A DNA stretch of 64,000 nt from Phytophthora colocasiae (Eukaryota; Oomycota; Peronosporomycetes; Peronosporales; Peronosporaceae). The stretch lies in assembly GCA_018806915.1 (NCBI GenBank), contig JAGKQI010000093.1, forward strand, positions 1,364,001 to 1,428,000. The letters run 5' to 3'. Below the pieces are notes generated by a model. The model did no database searches, was not told the origin of the DNA, and saw nothing but the letters and a program-made list of their open reading frames with translations. The translations under genes and the position numbers were made by a program. Of this stretch, positions 21,202 through 31,440 are shown piece after piece (position 1 is the first letter of the stretch; the number at the start of each line of letters is the position of its first letter).

Positions 21202-23595
21202 ATGAAGATGGCTGGTAAGACGCGAGAAACTACAAGGAAACGGGATATGAAGAGGCGAGCGACACGATCCAAAAGCTCAAAGAGAGGACATTCGCGACGC
21301 AGTGAAGAGGCTATTGGTGAAGGCGCTGCGGGCGACGGGAACCGTAGTGACGAGGCAACGATCAGTCCCGAGGAGTACGAGGACAAACCCGCCGTGCCGC
21401 TGGAAGCAGAAGAAGAGTCGGCCGTAAGGACAAGAAGCCAAGCACGAAAAGAATGGGAGCAGGCCGAACGCTTCTTGGCCACTGCTGCGGCTTCAAGAGA
21501 CCAGCAACCCGCATTCAGCAGCGGAAGAGAGCTCATCAACGCTGTACTGGGCGAACTCTCGGTGTACACGGAAGACGAACAGCCACGAGTGGTAAGGCTG
21601 GACGCCGCCCCAGACACGGAACGGCAGAGGACTGTTAATGAAATAGCCAGGGAACACGAAGACGACGAAGTGAACGAAGAGGCAGCACCCGCAGCTGAGA
21701 ATGAACCCGAGGAAGAGGCGCCCGCACGGCAACCCACGGAGGCAGAAACCATGGCAGCAGCATTAAGGGAGCTCCGTGCAGAAGTCAGGCAGCTACGATT
21801 GAGACGCGAACATCAGCCCCGGTACGAACCCCAGCAAGCTGAGGAGGACGAAGATCGGAACCGGCAGGTGCACCGACCCCGTCAGCAAGACATCCGGAGA
21901 GATGATGATGAGTATGCCCGACAACCCGACCATCGTAGGTCACAGGGACGAAGACAACGAAGTAGATCTCAAGGGCGACGGGAGGCATCACCACCACGAC
22001 AACATGGACGTCGACGGCAGGAGGCACCAGGAGGTGGCAGCCCCTCATCCTCTTCTAGTAGCGGAAGTGACTCGGACGACTATGGAAGGCGCGATGTTGG
22101 AGGACAGCAAGGACGACGAAGCAGTCCTGAAGAGGATTCCAGTGAAGAATCAGACGAGCACGAACGGATCCGGCAGCGACGTAACCGGCATGAGCATAGG
22201 AGAGGACGGCGGGGCCAAAGCAGGTCACCACGACGAGAGCGACACGGAGATCGCTACGAAACGCGACGAAGACGAAGAGGCAACGTTAAGGATTTGGAGC
22301 TACCGACGTTCACCCCTACGACTGGAGCAACGGTATCGACTTGGACCGACCGTATAGACTTAGCGTTGCAAGGTGCTAAAGAATCTGGACGAGGAGAATG
22401 GAGTAACCACGCTCTTTATTTCATTCTCGGAAACAAGCTCATGGGTGAAGCCGCAAGTTGGTGGGTAGACTTCAACCGTAGACTGACGGACAATCAACGC
22501 ACGTGGACGCATTTGAAACAAGCTCTGCTGCGACGCTACGGACAGAAGGAAGACATATCACTAGCGGAGTATCGAGTGAACACCCGGTCGCGAGGTGCAA
22601 AGGAGTCCCATGCGGATTACGCGGCCGCTCTACGAAAAGCAGCAGGACGCAGCCGTGTGAGCGAACGAGTATTGATGGCACAATTCTATCGCGGTATGGA
22701 CAAAACGACGCGCCAGTTGGTCAAGCAACAGGAACCGGAGAACCTGGAAGACGCGGTCATTAAGGCAACGGAGATTGACGACCCGATGGAGAATCTTGCG
22801 CAATTGGCACCGGTTGGCCAAGCTACGCCTACAACAACAACAGAAACAGCAGCTACGGACGGTATTACGGTGAGATCGGTGACTCTACCCGGCGTAGTAA
22901 GTGTGTATGTTCCGGTATCTGGTATGGCAGAAGGAATCAAAAATTATGCAGCTGTGGATCCGGATGGTCTTGTCCTCTACACTAATCCGAAAGGGGCCTG
23001 GAATAGCATCACTGGGAAATATGAGCTACCAGTCGGTAGGAAGTGGAATTCGCGATATTGGGCAGAACGTACGGTCCAGAAGCGTGCCAAGGCGAAGAAG
23101 GCGGACAACCGACGTCACGAACGAAGACAGCGTGCGCAAAAAGAGGTAGATTCGTCGGATGATGATGAAGGGGACACCCGGTCTCGCAAAGTGGCTAAAC
23201 AACGGCGCACCATGGACACCAGCGAGGAGGAGTACGAACCGAAACCACGGAAAAAAGTAAAACCCAAACGTGCGGTGAATTCAAGCGACGACGAGCAAGA
23301 TGTGAAGCCTCCGAAGAAGTTGAAAGCAGCGGTGCGACAAGAACTTGCCGAGGAAGGCAACAAGCAGCGAACGACGATGAAGCCTCCACCGGGCAGTACT
23401 AGTTGCCGTATTTGTGGACAAAATGGGCACTGGGCAGCATACTGCACCATCGGACCAAAGTGTTATGCTTGCAACAAACATGGACACATGGCGCGAGACT
23501 GTACGGACGCCAAAGCTAAAGCCAAGAATGACGAGTATATGGCTAAGCGGAAAGAGTCGATGAAGTCAGCGGAAAACGAGCGCGGGACGTCGTAG
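21202..23595 (+). CDS. Gag polyprotein of Gypsy element 2
   Basis: About 797 residues from ATG at 21202 (a second ATG at 21208 is equally possible). The frame is open back to an ATG at the LTR/PBS junction, but that start is unlikely. The order is: basic N-terminus, long acidic/Arg-rich disordered region, Gag core from about 22280 (DLELPTFTPTTGATVSTWTD, then ALYFILGNKLMGEAASWWVDF), a conserved LPGVVSVYVPVSG segment, a Lys-rich spacer, and two zinc knuckles near the C-terminus (CRICGQNGHWAAYC, CYACNKHGHMARDC). It forms the particle and binds the RNA. The pol frame overlaps its end by about 49 bases in the -1 frame. Confidence 0.9.
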   Translation: MKMAGKTRETTRKRDMKRRATRSKSSKRGHSRRSEEAIGEGAAGDGNRSDEATISPEEYEDKPAVPLEAEEESAVRTRSQARKEWEQAERFLATAAASRDQQPAFSSGRELINAVLGELSVYTEDEQPRVVRLDAAPDTERQRTVNEIAREHEDDEVNEEAAPAAENEPEEEAPARQPTEAETMAAALRELRAEVRQLRLRREHQPRYEPQQAEEDEDRNRQVHRPRQQDIRRDDDEYARQPDHRRSQGRRQRSRSQGRREASPPRQHGRRRQEAPGGGSPSSSSSSGSDSDDYGRRDVGGQQGRRSSPEEDSSEESDEHERIRQRRNRHEHRRGRRGQSRSPRRERHGDRYETRRRRRGNVKDLELPTFTPTTGATVSTWTDRIDLALQGAKESGRGEWSNHALYFILGNKLMGEAASWWVDFNRRLTDNQRTWTHLKQALLRRYGQKEDISLAEYRVNTRSRGAKESHADYAAALRKAAGRSRVSERVLMAQFYRGMDKTTRQLVKQQEPENLEDAVIKATEIDDPMENLAQLAPVGQATPTTTTETAATDGITVRSVTLPGVVSVYVPVSGMAEGIKNYAAVDPDGLVLYTNPKGAWNSITGKYELPVGRKWNSRYWAERTVQKRAKAKKADNRRHERRQRAQKEVDSSDDDEGDTRSRKVAKQRRTMDTSEEEYEPKPRKKVKPKRAVNSSDDEQDVKPPKKLKAAVRQELAEEGNKQRTTMKPPPGSTSCRICGQNGHWAAYCTIGPKCYACNKHGHMARDCTDAKAKAKNDEYMAKRKESMKSAENERGTS

Positions 23596-23663
23596 GGGGA
23601 GTACGATGTTTAAAGAATGCCCGGGATCCCCAGCAATTGGTAGACGTGGGTGGAAACACGATA

Positions 23664-26600
23664 ATGACAGCAACCACGGACACCAAGAGTGCACCGAGCA
23701 CCAATTTGTGCATGGACGAGCAGACGAGGAATGCCGAGCAGAAGGTGTTGAGAGCGAACAGGATGAACGACGCAGTGGTAACGGATCAGGAAGTGGCAGA
23801 TGAAACCACGGAGCAGAAGCAATTATCACCGAACGAGAACGACGAAGCGTCGGTCGAGTTAGTGACGAATGAATTATTAAAGGATGCGGCCGATGAAGAC
23901 GCCGAGCGATCAACTCGATACGTGTTGACGGCGCGCCCAACAATGATGGCGGTGCGGTATTTGCGCGTTGCCCGTGAAAGTGAAGAACGTGAGTGGCGAG
24001 TGAACGTGGGGGACCGTGACGCTAAACTAGTGACAACTGGAGGGGGCGAGCACTTGATGACAACTGGAGGGGGCGAGTACCTGAGGACGACGGAAGACCC
24101 GAGCGAGCACCCTGAAAATGACGAAGTTATGGAAAACCACGTTGACCAAATTGCTGATGCTGAGGCAACAACAGACTCGAGTGCGTGTCTGACGACGGAC
24201 GGGACGGACCGGCAACCCAGTAACGATGCAAGTGATCCGAACGAGTCCCAGGAGAACGAATCAGTGTCGAAGGTCGGGACTACGGAAGATACTAGCACAA
24301 CGACAAATGACCTTGGGCAGAATCTGGACATCACAGGACTGCGGAAGGCACGGAGAGCTGCCAAAAAGATGGCCAAGCGGTTGAAGGCGAAGGCACGACT
24401 GATTAGACAACGTAGAGATCACGAAGCCGAAGCCGACCGAGCAGTGGTAGCAGCATCATTGAGTGAGAGAAGGTGTATGGAGGCGAAGGCCGCCTGGGCA
24501 GTGTTCGAATTACGGAACCAGCGACGACAGTTAGACGGGGAAAATGCAATCGGAGCATCGCGAACTGTAGGCACCGCACGAGTTAGCCTAGTGAAGCAAC
24601 GACAAACTGCACAATCACCTAATGAAGAACGACAAGAAGACCAAGTGGAGTACGTCGAGGCTGATGATGGACTACCAACGGCACTGATGAACGTGAATGG
24701 AGAGATCCGACAAGTGAAGTTGGACAGCGGCGCGCGATATACGGTAGCGGGCACCGAATGGATGAAGTATGGCGATCGAGTCTCTAACGAAGCTCCCGTT
24801 GATTACGTGGAGGGCATTGGAGGATTTCTACTAGATGTAGTAGGCGTCTGGGGATTTACTTTCGAAACGGTGTTCGGCGAGGAGTTAACGATCGACGCGT
24901 GCATTGTTGCTGGCTGTGGAGATGAGTTTCTGTTGGGGGTGGATTTCATGCAAGCCCGTGGAGCGACTATGGATTTCCAACGACAAGAGGTTCGTTATAA
25001 CGATCAAGAACGAACAGTAGTGATCCCGTTCAAGACCCACGATGGCGACGGAGCAGCTAGAGTGACGACCGTGCGAATGATCAGTCGGACGGAGATTGCT
25101 GGGAATACAGTGACACCAGTGGAGGTAGCGGTTCCTGCCGACAATGGAGAGCGAGGTGTGTTTTTACCGACAAGGCACATTGGGGCCGTGCTTTTAGCTG
25201 CAACTGTAACGACGGCGAGGAATGGCAAAGCGTGGGTGCCAGCTATCAACACGAATATGAAGTCGGCAAAGATTCCCAACAAGAAACAGCTTGGAACGTG
25301 GATACCCGTCGACGACGATATCGAGATTCTTACGATGAGTGGACAACTGAATACAGAACGAGTCGAGGAGTGGATGAGCGGACTGGGCGATTGCGAGACG
25401 CCACTACCACACGAAGACGAAGTAAACATCGGCAGCGACGACCCGAAGTCGAGAAGATTGGTGTTGAAGCTACTGCGGGCTTACCGGTCGTTGACAAAGA
25501 ACACTGGTGAATGCCCACCAGCAACCACGTTAGACGTCCACCACCACATCGACACTGGATCAACTTCCCCGATCATGCTTAAACGAAGACGCCAGGCCCA
25601 AACGGATGACGGTATTATCGACGAAAATGTGGAGAAGATGCTGAAGGCCGGTGTAATTGAGGAAGGTAATGGTGGATGGGGATTCCCAGTGGTTCTTGTA
25701 CGGAAGAAGGACGGAGAAGTGCGCTTTTGTGTCGATTACAGAGCACTCAATAAGATCACTAAGAAGGATGTTTACCCTCTTCCACGAATTGACGAAACTT
25801 TGGAGGCCTTGGGTGGAGCTTTATTGTTTTCGACGTTAGATCTCCGAGCAGGATACTGGCAAATCCTAGTGGCGCCAGAAGATCGCGACAAGACGGCTTT
25901 CACTACGAAAAGAGGACTGTACCGGTTTATACGTATGCCCTTTGGATTAACGAATGCACCATCGACGTTTCAACGACTTATGAATGGAGTGTTGCGAGGT
26001 CTTACTTGGTCCACTTGCCTTGTATACCTAGACGACATCGTAGTTTTTACGAGAGGCGGTATCGAACGACACATTGTAGAATTAGCTGCGGTGTTAGAAC
26101 GATTAGAGAGGGCTGGACTTACACTCAAACTGAAGAAGTGTAAATTCGCGACCCAGACAATGGAGTACTTGGGCCACGAACTCAGCAGCGACGGGGTAAG
26201 GCCATTGGATCGGTTAGTTTCTGCGGTACGAGACTTCCCGACACCCAGTGATGCTGTCGAAGCGAAGAGGTTTGCACACTTGGCAGGTTATTACCGACGA
26301 TTTGTTAGCGAATTTGGTACGATCATGGCACCTATCACGAAGTTGTTGCGAAAAAGCGTTGCTTGGGAATGGGGAGATGCTCAGAGGTTAGCTTTCGAAC
26401 GTGTGAAGGATATCCTAACGGCGAAACCCTTGCTAATTTATCCAGACTTCCGACTTCCATTTCGAGTGGTGACAGATGCTAGTAAAGTGGGGTTGGGTGC
26501 ATGCTTGATGCAGGATCAAGGTGAAGGTTGGCAGCCCGTGGCGTACGCGAGTAAAGTGAACAGTGAAACAGAAGGAAAGTATGGAATCACGGAGTTGGAA

Positions 26601-29465
26601 TGCTTTGCTGTGGTGTGGGCAATTAAGCTCTTTAGGCCATACTTGTATGGACGCAAGTTCGAAATCATTACAGACCACGCCGCGTTGAAATGGTTAATGA
26701 CAAGCCTAAACTTGACAGGGAAGTTACATCGATGGGCACTTACCTTACAAGAATTTGATTTCGAAGTACGATACCGACCAGGTGCTACGAACGTAGTGGC
26801 TGACGCATTGTCAAGGGCACCAGTAGCAGCTACGGTACAAGCGGCGGTCGGACGGCGACGACGAGCACGACGAAATAAAGCATCACGATTGACTCCAGGA
26901 GGCATCACGAATGAGGACGAAATCATACGGGCAGAATCCGCAGAGCAAGACGAACGAAGGACGAGTACCTCAAGCCTGGAGCTCACGGAACAACGTGCGG
27001 TTCCCAGCGCATATAACGAAGAAGTAAGTGCCGTAGTGAACCAACTAGTTGACGCCATTGCGGATGAGACCGTGGTACCTTCGACTACGTTGAGATCGAC
27101 GAGCAGTGAAGAAAGAGGACGTCGAGCAGGGCGACCAAAAGGAAAGCGAATTGCGAAACCTGCTACGAACGACGTGGAACGTCCAATAACGAGGGCGGAG
27201 AAACGCAGGAGAGAGCAAGTGGCGACTAATGAGTCTACGGTAACGGACAAAGAAGTTGGCAATATGGGGAACCCAAGCGAAGGTGACAGAGCGACTACCA
27301 CTACGACCAAAGTAGTGACAGCGACAACGGCGATGCCAGAATCAACGACGACTACGGAAGTAACGCGTCCAACGACTACGCCGACGGAGGCCACCCCAGT
27401 GAGAGAGTCAATAGTGGTCCAGGCAGTAAACACGACGCCGAACGACAGCTCTAACAAGAGAACCAAACGACGAAAGACGGTAACTTGGGCTGACGATGTA
27501 GTGAACGACCAAGATGAGTTATTCGCGGCACGAGCAGCGCCGACGACGAACACGGAGGTGACGCAGTCCCGGGATGACCAAGACCAGGGAACGAAGACAC
27601 GAGAATCGAGAAGACATGGAAGTGAGCTACGACGTCTAACTACGGGTGGTAACACAAGGGATCACGGTGCTGAACAACGGAGAACCAGCGGAAACGAAAC
27701 GAATGAGATCTTACCATCGAAGATAAGTCCTCCGAGTGGAGACGAGCAACGAACACGTGAGGTAGAAGCTATACGACGTCAACGAACCAAAGAACCGACG
27801 TTACAGTTGACCGACGCGGAAATCATAGCCGAGCAGTCGAAAAGCAAGATGGTGCAACAAATGTTACGAGCTGGAACTCATCACGGACGGACTATCAGCA
27901 AGGTGTTCGGCCTGGTCGTAGTAGAGACGCCCAACCAACGAAGGATAGTACTACCACCGGCATTGTGGGCTACGGTGTTCAAGGAATGTCATGACAGCGT
28001 GTGGTCGGGACATCTCCGAGCAGCTCATACGTATGCGAGGATTGCGCAGCAATATTGGTGGCCAAAGCTGAGAGACGAAGTACGACGGTGGGTCCTTGGA
28101 TGCCAAGAGTGCGGAAGCAGGAAGGCCAGACCACGTGAAGTAGTGCCGCCATTACGAAGCATTCGTGGAGGCGACGTCGGCGATAGATGGGCACTCGATG
28201 TAGCAGGCCCACTACCAGCAACGGACGGAGGAGAACGATATGTAATTGCCGCGGTGGAATACGTGACACGGTATGCGGTAGCGACAGCGGTAAAGGATCA
28301 CACTGCAGAAAACATAGCCGACTTTCTAATGAAGCAGGTCGTGCTTCGCTTTGGACCATTTCGGGAAATATTAACGGACGGGGCACCGGAGCTAGTGGGG
28401 AAAGTGATCGAAGAATTAGTGATACTGTTACAGGCGCAGCAGATCAACCCCGTTCCTTACAGGCCACAGATGATCGGGCTTGTAGAGAGATTTCACCGGA
28501 CATGGAAGGACTGTGTTTCGACCTACATGAGTGACGAAAGACAACGAGACTGGGACACGTGGGTGAACTACGCTGTGTACGCGTATAACTCTGGACGCCA
28601 CTCCACTGTGTTACTGTCGCCGAATGAACTGATGATGGGACGACGTCTACGGGCTCCTAACGAACTTTTACGTGCTACACGAGTTACTGAGGCTGGAGAA
28701 CTGGTTAAGCATCATCAGAAGCTTTTGGATACGCTGAAGGACGTCCATGAATGTGCAGAGCGAGCGAGAATACGAGAACAGCGGCGACAAGCTCGTTACT
28801 ATGACCGCAAGGTGCGTACGAAACGAGAATTCGAACCCGGAGACCGAGTATGGATGTATCGACCGCCGAGAGGCCCTAAAGCTTCTAAGTTCGTGCATCA
28901 ATGGATAGGACCTCTACGAGTGATTGAATCGGCCGGTTACGAAAATTTCTTGGTGGAACGAGAAGATGATGGCCAAGAACACGAGCAATTTATAGCTCAC
29001 GTGTCGTTTCTCGCGACATACCGACGACCGACAGTGTTATTGGAAGCAGCAGCGCGAGATCTAGAAGAGCAACTCGGATATGAAGACGGGCATGCATGGG
29101 AAGAAGGTCACGAGACGACAGAACCGATTGTACGAGCAGCGACGGCTTCTGTTAACACAGCCATCCCGAGACAAAGCCAGAAACGAGATGCAAGCGCAGT
29201 GGTTAACGAGATCACAGCCGAACCCAACGACGAGTTATTGGTGGAAGTTCGTCGACGACGAAGGCGAAATCGTGCAGGACAATATGTGTTGGAGTATCAA
29301 TTGCAACCAGCAGACAAACGAACGTGGAGACGTAGAACCGGACACGATGGCGAACGCCGAGGCTCGGATGACGATGCGGGACGATGGTATTCAGTCGCCG
29401 AATATGACGAATTGTTTAACCGCGGCAAGGTCGTGGAAGACCTTGGAGTGGATGGAGGCGTGTAA
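23664..29465 (+). CDS. Pol polyprotein of Gypsy element 2 (PR-RT-RH-IN)
   Basis: About 1,930 residues from the first ATG (23664); the frame itself is open from 23547, inside gag, so expression by -1 frameshifting is also possible. Counting from 23637: aspartic protease DSGARYTVAG at about residue 362; reverse transcriptase from about 660, with CLVYLDDIVVF at about 796; RNase H with TDASKVGLG at about 944, ITELE and TDHAALKWL; and a disordered spacer of about 350 residues containing RRKTVTWADD. Integrase follows, with an HHCC finger at about 1450-1495, then Asp about 1519 (WALDVAGPL), Asp about 1579 (LTDGAPEL), Glu about 1616 (LVERFHRTW), and a GPY/F-like segment (IGPLRVIESAGYENFLVERE). No chromodomain was seen. 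The stop TAA lies in the 3' LTR. Confidence 0.92.
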   Translation: MTATTDTKSAPSTNLCMDEQTRNAEQKVLRANRMNDAVVTDQEVADETTEQKQLSPNENDEASVELVTNELLKDAADEDAERSTRYVLTARPTMMAVRYLRVARESEEREWRVNVGDRDAKLVTTGGGEHLMTTGGGEYLRTTEDPSEHPENDEVMENHVDQIADAEATTDSSACLTTDGTDRQPSNDASDPNESQENESVSKVGTTEDTSTTTNDLGQNLDITGLRKARRAAKKMAKRLKAKARLIRQRRDHEAEADRAVVAASLSERRCMEAKAAWAVFELRNQRRQLDGENAIGASRTVGTARVSLVKQRQTAQSPNEERQEDQVEYVEADDGLPTALMNVNGEIRQVKLDSGARYTVAGTEWMKYGDRVSNEAPVDYVEGIGGFLLDVVGVWGFTFETVFGEELTIDACIVAGCGDEFLLGVDFMQARGATMDFQRQEVRYNDQERTVVIPFKTHDGDGAARVTTVRMISRTEIAGNTVTPVEVAVPADNGERGVFLPTRHIGAVLLAATVTTARNGKAWVPAINTNMKSAKIPNKKQLGTWIPVDDDIEILTMSGQLNTERVEEWMSGLGDCETPLPHEDEVNIGSDDPKSRRLVLKLLRAYRSLTKNTGECPPATTLDVHHHIDTGSTSPIMLKRRRQAQTDDGIIDENVEKMLKAGVIEEGNGGWGFPVVLVRKKDGEVRFCVDYRALNKITKKDVYPLPRIDETLEALGGALLFSTLDLRAGYWQILVAPEDRDKTAFTTKRGLYRFIRMPFGLTNAPSTFQRLMNGVLRGLTWSTCLVYLDDIVVFTRGGIERHIVELAAVLERLERAGLTLKLKKCKFATQTMEYLGHELSSDGVRPLDRLVSAVRDFPTPSDAVEAKRFAHLAGYYRRFVSEFGTIMAPITKLLRKSVAWEWGDAQRLAFERVKDILTAKPLLIYPDFRLPFRVVTDASKVGLGACLMQDQGEGWQPVAYASKVNSETEGKYGITELECFAVVWAIKLFRPYLYGRKFEIITDHAALKWLMTSLNLTGKLHRWALTLQEFDFEVRYRPGATNVVADALSRAPVAATVQAAVGRRRRARRNKASRLTPGGITNEDEIIRAESAEQDERRTSTSSLELTEQRAVPSAYNEEVSAVVNQLVDAIADETVVPSTTLRSTSSEERGRRAGRPKGKRIAKPATNDVERPITRAEKRRREQVATNESTVTDKEVGNMGNPSEGDRATTTTTKVVTATTAMPESTTTTEVTRPTTTPTEATPVRESIVVQAVNTTPNDSSNKRTKRRKTVTWADDVVNDQDELFAARAAPTTNTEVTQSRDDQDQGTKTRESRRHGSELRRLTTGGNTRDHGAEQRRTSGNETNEILPSKISPPSGDEQRTREVEAIRRQRTKEPTLQLTDAEIIAEQSKSKMVQQMLRAGTHHGRTISKVFGLVVVETPNQRRIVLPPALWATVFKECHDSVWSGHLRAAHTYARIAQQYWWPKLRDEVRRWVLGCQECGSRKARPREVVPPLRSIRGGDVGDRWALDVAGPLPATDGGERYVIAAVEYVTRYAVATAVKDHTAENIADFLMKQVVLRFGPFREILTDGAPELVGKVIEELVILLQAQQINPVPYRPQMIGLVERFHRTWKDCVSTYMSDERQRDWDTWVNYAVYAYNSGRHSTVLLSPNELMMGRRLRAPNELLRATRVTEAGELVKHHQKLLDTLKDVHECAERARIREQRRQARYYDRKVRTKREFEPGDRVWMYRPPRGPKASKFVHQWIGPLRVIESAGYENFLVEREDDGQEHEQFIAHVSFLATYRRPTVLLEAAARDLEEQLGYEDGHAWEEGHETTEPIVRAATASVNTAIPRQSQKRDASAVVNEITAEPNDELLVEVRRRRRRNRAGQYVLEYQLQPADKRTWRRRTGHDGERRGSDDDAGRWYSVAEYDELFNRGKVVEDLGVDGGV

Positions 29466-30327
29466 TAGGCTTGACTTGAAGACGGATGCAGATCTGGGAT
29501 CAATCGTCCCACAGCACCCAACGCATGGAAAGATGTCAGCGGAGACTTCAGAGAAGATCGCTGGAGTACCAATCAGCGAGCAGCTCACGACGATGGGTGA
29601 GGACAGGCCCATGTTGAAGAAGCGACTGACTGGGATGCCTGAAGATCGCAGCGAAGGACGTAAGGCACTTCCGAATTTGCCACGAGAGGCGCAGTTCCGA
29701 ATTGGACGTGTGAGAGGCACTCCCGAACCGTGCGAGAGAACGAGGTGGAGACAACCACGAGTGGAGAAACCGCTCATAAACGACGAACGAGGTGGAGACA
29801 ACCACGAGCGGCGTGTAACGAGAGCTGCTCCTAAACGACGAAGGCCAGCGAGCGAGCTGAAGGTTGAGACAACAACGAGCAGGTCAGAGACCAGCTTACA
29901 AACGACGTAGGGCAGCGTAAGCTGTTGAGGACTGGACGACCAAAGCGGAACAGAGGGGCCAGTTGGGTTCTCGGGTAGCGACGTTTGTGGCAGCCAGCAG
30001 CGGACAGTGGTTCGGTTGGTTCGGCCTGGAGCAGGTGTTGCTGGACCGGGACAACGGGAGGAGCTGTTTGCGCGAGGAAGTGCAGGTGGTCCGTAAGGAC
30101 ACGAACGAACGAAAGAGAGGAACGTAGTGTATATTTACACGTTAATAAAAGTAGGCGAGTTCTTCGTTGACGAACGACGAACAAGCCGGCGCGGTGAACC
30201 GAGCCAGGAACGACCAGTTGAAGATAAAGAAAGAGTGTCCTTTGACACCCGATCCTTGGGCACACCACCCAGCGCAGCACACGAGCAACGACCCACTGAC
30301 TGGCAGTGAAAGGATAAACCTGTTACA
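29461..30327 (+). repeat. 3' LTR of Gypsy element 2
   Basis: 867 bp, TGTAATAGGC...CCTGTTACA, preceded by the same polypurine tract as element 1 (GGAGTGGATGGAGGCG) and followed by ATAG. Confidence 0.93.
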
Positions 30328-30985
30328 ATAGCACACAGTGGGGTTCTGCAGGGTATGCATATGTTACAGTACATGGTGAACATGTACATGTACCTGTACA
30401 GGCACACCATCACTGATGATGGTCCATCAGTGAGCACGGGAGTCTTCGGGAATCTCGAACAGCGGGGTCCGGAGAATCGATTTGAGTCAAATTTCTCATT
30501 ACAACTTTGAACATATGGTATTTTATTCCAAGGTAAATGAACTTCGAAGTACGTACTAGTATTGTAATCCGCCACTAGAATTTTGTTTGTACGTATTACC
30601 GGTTAATTACAATCTCTACCAGTAAAGAGCTGTTCTGCTTATTAAAGTAAGGTAACTAACTATGTATTTAGCCTCTCATGCAGTTGGTATTAGTGTGGCC
30701 GTAGTCGTCCGCTTAGATCCAGCTATTTGAATTTGAATTTGAATTTGTTGCGGTTTAGTCAGGTACACACAGTCAAGTGCTTAGTAAAAGCAGACATGTA
30801 GTGTATTAAAGACGGTTTTGGTCGATCTTAAATTTGTATCCTAAGAAAGCGTATGTTGAAGTGATCGACAAACAGATCTGTAGAGCAAGAGACAGATTCA
30901 AAGCACGTGCCCCCTTCTTCGAAGATCAGGAGAAAGCTTCACGGTCATAAGCAATTTGTCCGTCTGCTTTCAAGATCAACACTCC
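30328..30985. other. Non-coding stretch, former upstream region of the intact lectin
   Basis: No gene seen. Short palindromic runs (ACATGTACATGT near 30379) and a GAATTT microsatellite (30726-30746) are present. Together with 19847-20278 it is probably what remains of the original intergenic region of the divergent lectin pair. Confidence 0.5.
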
Positions 30986-30988
30986 AAT

Positions 30989-31439
30989 GGGGGGGTTCAC
31001 ACCGGCAAATTTCCAGTAGGCGACTTACATAAACCAGTCTTTTTCGTGTCTCGTTTGACCGAATTTGCAGAAGAGTGGTACTTTTTCCGAGTAGGGAGAT
31101 CAGCTACTCGGAATTTCTTCAGTTTGCAGTAGGGGAGAATCCAAGAAGGCCATGGCGAGCGTGGAGCAAGGTCAGAGCCACTGGAGTAGCGGGGCGATGT
31201 CGTAGCTGTAATCACCGTCGCTCTCTTCACTGCTACTCTCCCCATTATCTTCGCCGCGTTCAATAAACCAACGAATCGCGACCAGATCTGCTGGGGATAC
31301 GCTGGCCCCCGCCATTTTGTCTGTGTTCTCTGAGGCAGCTGAAGATTAACCGGTTGGAAGGCAACTCGCCGATTTCAGTAAATTTGGAGAAATGGACTTT
31401 CTTGTAATCTACTGGAAATTTGCCGGTGTGAACCCCCCC
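30989..31439. mobile_element. MITE (451 bp) inserted at the lectin start codon
   Basis: Terminal inverted repeats of about 31 bp start GGGGGGGTTCACACCGGC at 30989 and end with the complement at 31439. The trinucleotide AAT flanks it on both sides (30986-30988 and 31440-31442), a 3-bp target duplication as in PIF/Harbinger- or CACTA-type elements; the family is not certain. The right-hand AAT supplies the AT of the lectin ATG (31441-31443). A 47-codon minus-strand frame (31315-31172, MAGASVSPADLVAIRWF..., then acidic) may be a remnant of a transposon protein. Confidence 0.8.
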
Positions 31440-31440
31440 A

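Larger units (their letters stand above)
20279..30327 (+). mobile_element. Ty3/Gypsy LTR retrotransposon 2 (10,049 bp), intact gag and pol
   Basis: Complete element: 5' LTR 20279-21139 (861 bp), PBS, gag, pol, polypurine tract and 3' LTR 29461-30327 (867 bp), flanked by 4-bp target duplication ATAG (20275-20278 and 30328-30331). gag and pol are each one open frame with all catalytic motifs, so it may be autonomous. It is related to element 1 throughout the coding region but has different LTR bodies. It lies between the two divergent lectin genes and pushes them about 10 kb apart. Confidence 0.95.
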
